Positions 61,834 to 64,000 of a stretch of 64,000 nt of DNA are shown piece after piece. Source of the DNA: Leisingera sp. SS27 (GTDB lineage Bacteria; Pseudomonadota; Alphaproteobacteria; Rhodobacterales; Rhodobacteraceae); the NCBI RefSeq assembly GCF_028368855.1, contig NZ_JAQNCY010000001.1, forward strand, positions 1 to 64,000, read 5' to 3'. The notes under the pieces were generated by a model, which ran no database searches, was not told the origin of the DNA, and saw only the letters and a list, made by a program, of their open reading frames with translations. Within the stretch, counting starts at the first letter, position 1; each line of letters starts with the position of its first letter. Position numbers and translations under genes: made by a program.

Positions 61834-63498
61834 ATGCTGCAAATTGATCTCTGGAAACGGGTGCTGATCTGGCTGGTATGCGCAGCTGGTATCATGCTTG
61901 CCCTGCCAAACGGCTTTTACACCCGCGTCGAACAGGCCAACGACGCGGCCGCCGATATTATTGCCAAGGGCGAAACGCCGGAACGGCTGGAAATTGCAGG
62001 CCAATGGCCGTCTTACCTGCCGTCCGGACTGGTGAACCTCGGGCTCGACCTGCGGGGCGGCGCGCATTTGCTGGCTGAGGTGAAGGTCGAAGATGTCTAT
62101 GAAGCGCGGATGGATGCGCTGTGGCCCGAGGTGCGCGATGCGCTGCGGCCTGAGCGCTCCACTGTCGGCACCTTCCGCCGCCAGCCTGGCCCTGCGGACC
62201 AGATTCGGCTGAAAATTTCCAAACCCGACGGCATGGCCCGCGCGCTGGAAGTGGTGCGCGGTCTGGCCAATCCGGTGACCAGCCTGACCGGGGCCGGGGC
62301 AACCGATATTGAGGTCTCCGCAGATAGCGACATCCTGGTGGTGCAGCTGAGTGAAGCCGAGAAGCTTGCCTCCGACGACCGCACCGTGCGCCAGTCACTG
62401 GAAATCGTGCGCCGCCGCATCGACGAGGTCGGCACACGCGAGCCGACCATCCAGCGCCAGGGTGCTGACCGCATCCTGATCCAGGTGCCGGGCATCGGCT
62501 CTGCCTCGGAGCTGAAAGCGATCATCGGCACCACCGCGCAGCTGACCTTTAACCCCGTTGCCGGTCCCCCCGGAAACGATCCGGACGCGGCGCCGGGGGT
62601 CGGCAACAAGGTGATCCCCTCGCTGGATGAAGAGGGCATCTATTACACCATAGAGGCTGCCGCGGTTGTGACCGGCGAGGACCTGGTGGATGCGCAGCCG
62701 TCGTTTGACCAGAACGGCCGCCCTGCGGTGACCTTCCGCTTCAACACCTCCGGCGCGCGCCGGTTCGGGGATTACACGGCTGAGAACATCGGCTCGCCCT
62801 TTGCCATTGTGCTGGATGACGAGGTGGTGTCTGCCCCGGTAATCCAGTCGCATATCCCGGGCGGCTCCGGCATCATCACCGGTAACTTCACCGTTGAGGA
62901 AAGCACCAACCTCGCCGTGCTGCTGCGCGCAGGCGCTCTGCCCGCCGGGCTGGAGTTCCTCGAAGAGCGGACCATCGGCCCTGAATTGGGTCAGGACAGC
63001 ATTGATGCGGGCAAGATCGCGACTATCGTGGCCTTTGCCGCAGTGCTGGTGTTCATGGGACTCAGCTATGGCCTTTTTGGCCTGTTTGCCAATGTGGCAC
63101 TGATCCTGAACATCGCGCTGATCTTCGGCATGCTCAGCCTCATTGGCGGCACCCTGACGCTGCCGGGCATCGCAGGTATCGTGCTGACAGTCGGCATGGC
63201 GGTGGACGCCAACGTGCTGATCTTTGAGCGTATCCGCGAGGAGCTGAAGGCGGGGCGCGGTCCGGCCAAGGCCATCGACGAAGGCTACTCCAAGGCGCTC
63301 AGCGCCATTCTCGACGCCAATATCACCACCTTCATCACTGCGGTGATCCTGTTCGCCATGGGCTCCGGCCCGGTGCGCGGCTTTGCGATCACCCTTGGCC
63401 TGGGCATCCTGACCTCGGTGTTCACCGCGATCTTTGTGACCCGCCTGATGATCGTCATGTGGTTTGAACGGCGCCGTCCGAAAACGATTGAGGTGTGA
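61834..63498 (+). CDS. secD: Protein translocase subunit SecD
   Basis: 554 aa. TM1 (about 8-28), a large periplasmic domain beginning NLGLDLRGGAHLLAEV, and a C-terminal five-helix RND-like bundle with GPELGQDSIDAGK and TVGMAVDANVLIFERIREEL. SecDF uses the proton gradient to pull secreted proteins through SecYEG. AAAAGG precedes the ATG. secF starts 1 bp after the stop. Confidence 0.98.
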   Translation: MLQIDLWKRVLIWLVCAAGIMLALPNGFYTRVEQANDAAADIIAKGETPERLEIAGQWPSYLPSGLVNLGLDLRGGAHLLAEVKVEDVYEARMDALWPEVRDALRPERSTVGTFRRQPGPADQIRLKISKPDGMARALEVVRGLANPVTSLTGAGATDIEVSADSDILVVQLSEAEKLASDDRTVRQSLEIVRRRIDEVGTREPTIQRQGADRILIQVPGIGSASELKAIIGTTAQLTFNPVAGPPGNDPDAAPGVGNKVIPSLDEEGIYYTIEAAAVVTGEDLVDAQPSFDQNGRPAVTFRFNTSGARRFGDYTAENIGSPFAIVLDDEVVSAPVIQSHIPGGSGIITGNFTVEESTNLAVLLRAGALPAGLEFLEERTIGPELGQDSIDAGKIATIVAFAAVLVFMGLSYGLFGLFANVALILNIALIFGMLSLIGGTLTLPGIAGIVLTVGMAVDANVLIFERIREELKAGRGPAKAIDEGYSKALSAILDANITTFITAVILFAMGSGPVRGFAITLGLGILTSVFTAIFVTRLMIVMWFERRRPKTIEV

Positions 63499-63499
63499 T

Positions 63500-64000
63500 A
63501 TGCGGCTGAGACTTGTTCCCCAAGAAACCTCATTCGATTTCTTCAAACGCGCCAAGCTCTGGCTGGGCATTTCGGCCCTGATGATGGTGGTGGGCTTTGC
63601 CTCCTTCCTGTTTCAGGGGCTGAACTTCGGCATCGACTTCCGCGGCGGCACCACCATCCGCACCGAGGCATCGGAAACCGTGGACGTCGGTGCCTACCGC
63701 GATGCGCTGGCCGTGCACGGTCTGGGTGATGTGTCGATCACCGAGGTGTTCGATCCGGCTTTCGAGGAAGACCAGCACGTCGCCATGATCCGCATTCAGG
63801 CACAGGACGACGGCGAGGCAATCTCCGGCGAGATGATCGAAACGCTGAAGGCCTCGCTGGACGCGGTCGCGCCGGGCATCAAATTCGTGTCCGTCGAATC
63901 CGTTGGCCCCAAGGTCTCGGGCGAACTGATCACAACCGCGATCATTGCGGTCGCCTTGGCGATTGCTGCGGTGCTGGTCTACATCTGGCTGCGGTTTGAG
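63500..64000 (+). CDS. secF: Protein translocase subunit SecF (5' part, cut by window end)
   Basis: The first 167 codons of secF from ATG 63500, one base after the secD stop. It reads MRLRLVPQETSFDFFKRAK, then a membrane segment (LWLGISALMMVVGFASF), NFGIDFRGGTTIRTEAS, and SVESVGPKVSGELITTAI leading into the second membrane helix. Continues beyond the right edge. Confidence 0.96.
   Translation, partial: MRLRLVPQETSFDFFKRAKLWLGISALMMVVGFASFLFQGLNFGIDFRGGTTIRTEASETVDVGAYRDALAVHGLGDVSITEVFDPAFEEDQHVAMIRIQAQDDGEAISGEMIETLKASLDAVAPGIKFVSVESVGPKVSGELITTAIIAVALAIAAVLVYIWLRFE

Noticed and set aside
1-64000. CRISPR array, tRNA or rRNA genes
   Set aside because: No regularly spaced repeat array and no cloverleaf or rRNA sequence noticed on reading; absence was judged by eye only.

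Overview
The right-hand 38 kb (about 25.7-64 kb) reads as ordinary chromosome of a GC-rich alphaproteobacterium of the Rhodobacteraceae, most likely the Roseobacter group (Leisingera/Phaeobacter/Ruegeria-like). This is inferred from gene content and order: dusA, ccmI-ruvX-DUF1289, a soxBDAG sarcosine oxidase operon, sodB, a TPR protein-bamB-der run, serS and yajC-secD-secF. The genus is a guess. The left-hand 25.7 kb is visibly AT-richer accessory DNA that runs off the left edge of the window.

Accessory region. (1) 0-5.4 kb: a convergent hypothetical gene, then a leftward block with two tyrosine-recombinase-like genes (587 and 460 aa, ATGA-coupled) followed by small genes of unknown function. 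A cluster of AAATGACAAA-type repeats lies just upstream of the block. (2) 5.5-13.4 kb: a divergent putative DNA-binding regulator and a complete, tightly overlapping type I Zorya anti-phage operon, zorA-zorB-zorC-zorD. (3) 13.4-15.0 kb: a convergent DUF3987-like P-loop gene. (4) 15.35-23.1 kb: a type I restriction-modification operon, hsdM-hsdS-X-Y-hsdR. X and Y are two extra genes with nuclease-like (PD-(D/E)xK-type) signatures, resembling DUF6615 and DUF4268. (5) 23.3-25.5 kb: a small ORF, an IS66 orfA remnant, a PrtN-family regulator and a tyrosine integrase whose gene points away from dusA. The integrase sits directly against the 5' end of dusA, and base composition changes sharply there. 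This is the layout of a dusA-targeted integrative element, so 1-25.7 kb is best read as one defence island, possibly composite. Its other end lies outside the window.

Chromosomal region. After dusA come a TauE-like exporter, an Fe(II)/2-oxoglutarate dioxygenase-like protein and a DinB protein. Next are ccmI-ruvX-DUF1289 (leftward) and soxB-soxD-soxA-soxG (rightward), the heterotetrameric sarcosine oxidase that demethylates sarcosine in glycine-betaine catabolism. Three tandem, divergent secreted paralogues with a conserved Cys pair follow. After them come Fe-SOD, a phosphoesterase, RarD, a LOG-family enzyme, a LysM protein, an ATM1-type ABC exporter, a NIT-domain chemoreceptor with a CheR-tether-like C-terminus, and an RND efflux pair with an operator-like palindrome upstream. 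The window ends with envelope biogenesis and housekeeping genes: YfgM-like TPR, BamB, Der, a fatty acid desaturase, a helix-hairpin-helix protein, SerS, a glutaredoxin-like protein, YajC, SecD and a SecF cut by the window edge.

The most interesting parts are the defence island as a whole, the restriction operon carrying two additional nuclease-like genes, and the Zorya variant with a short ZorA tail and a long ZorB stalk. I saw no tRNA, rRNA or CRISPR array.
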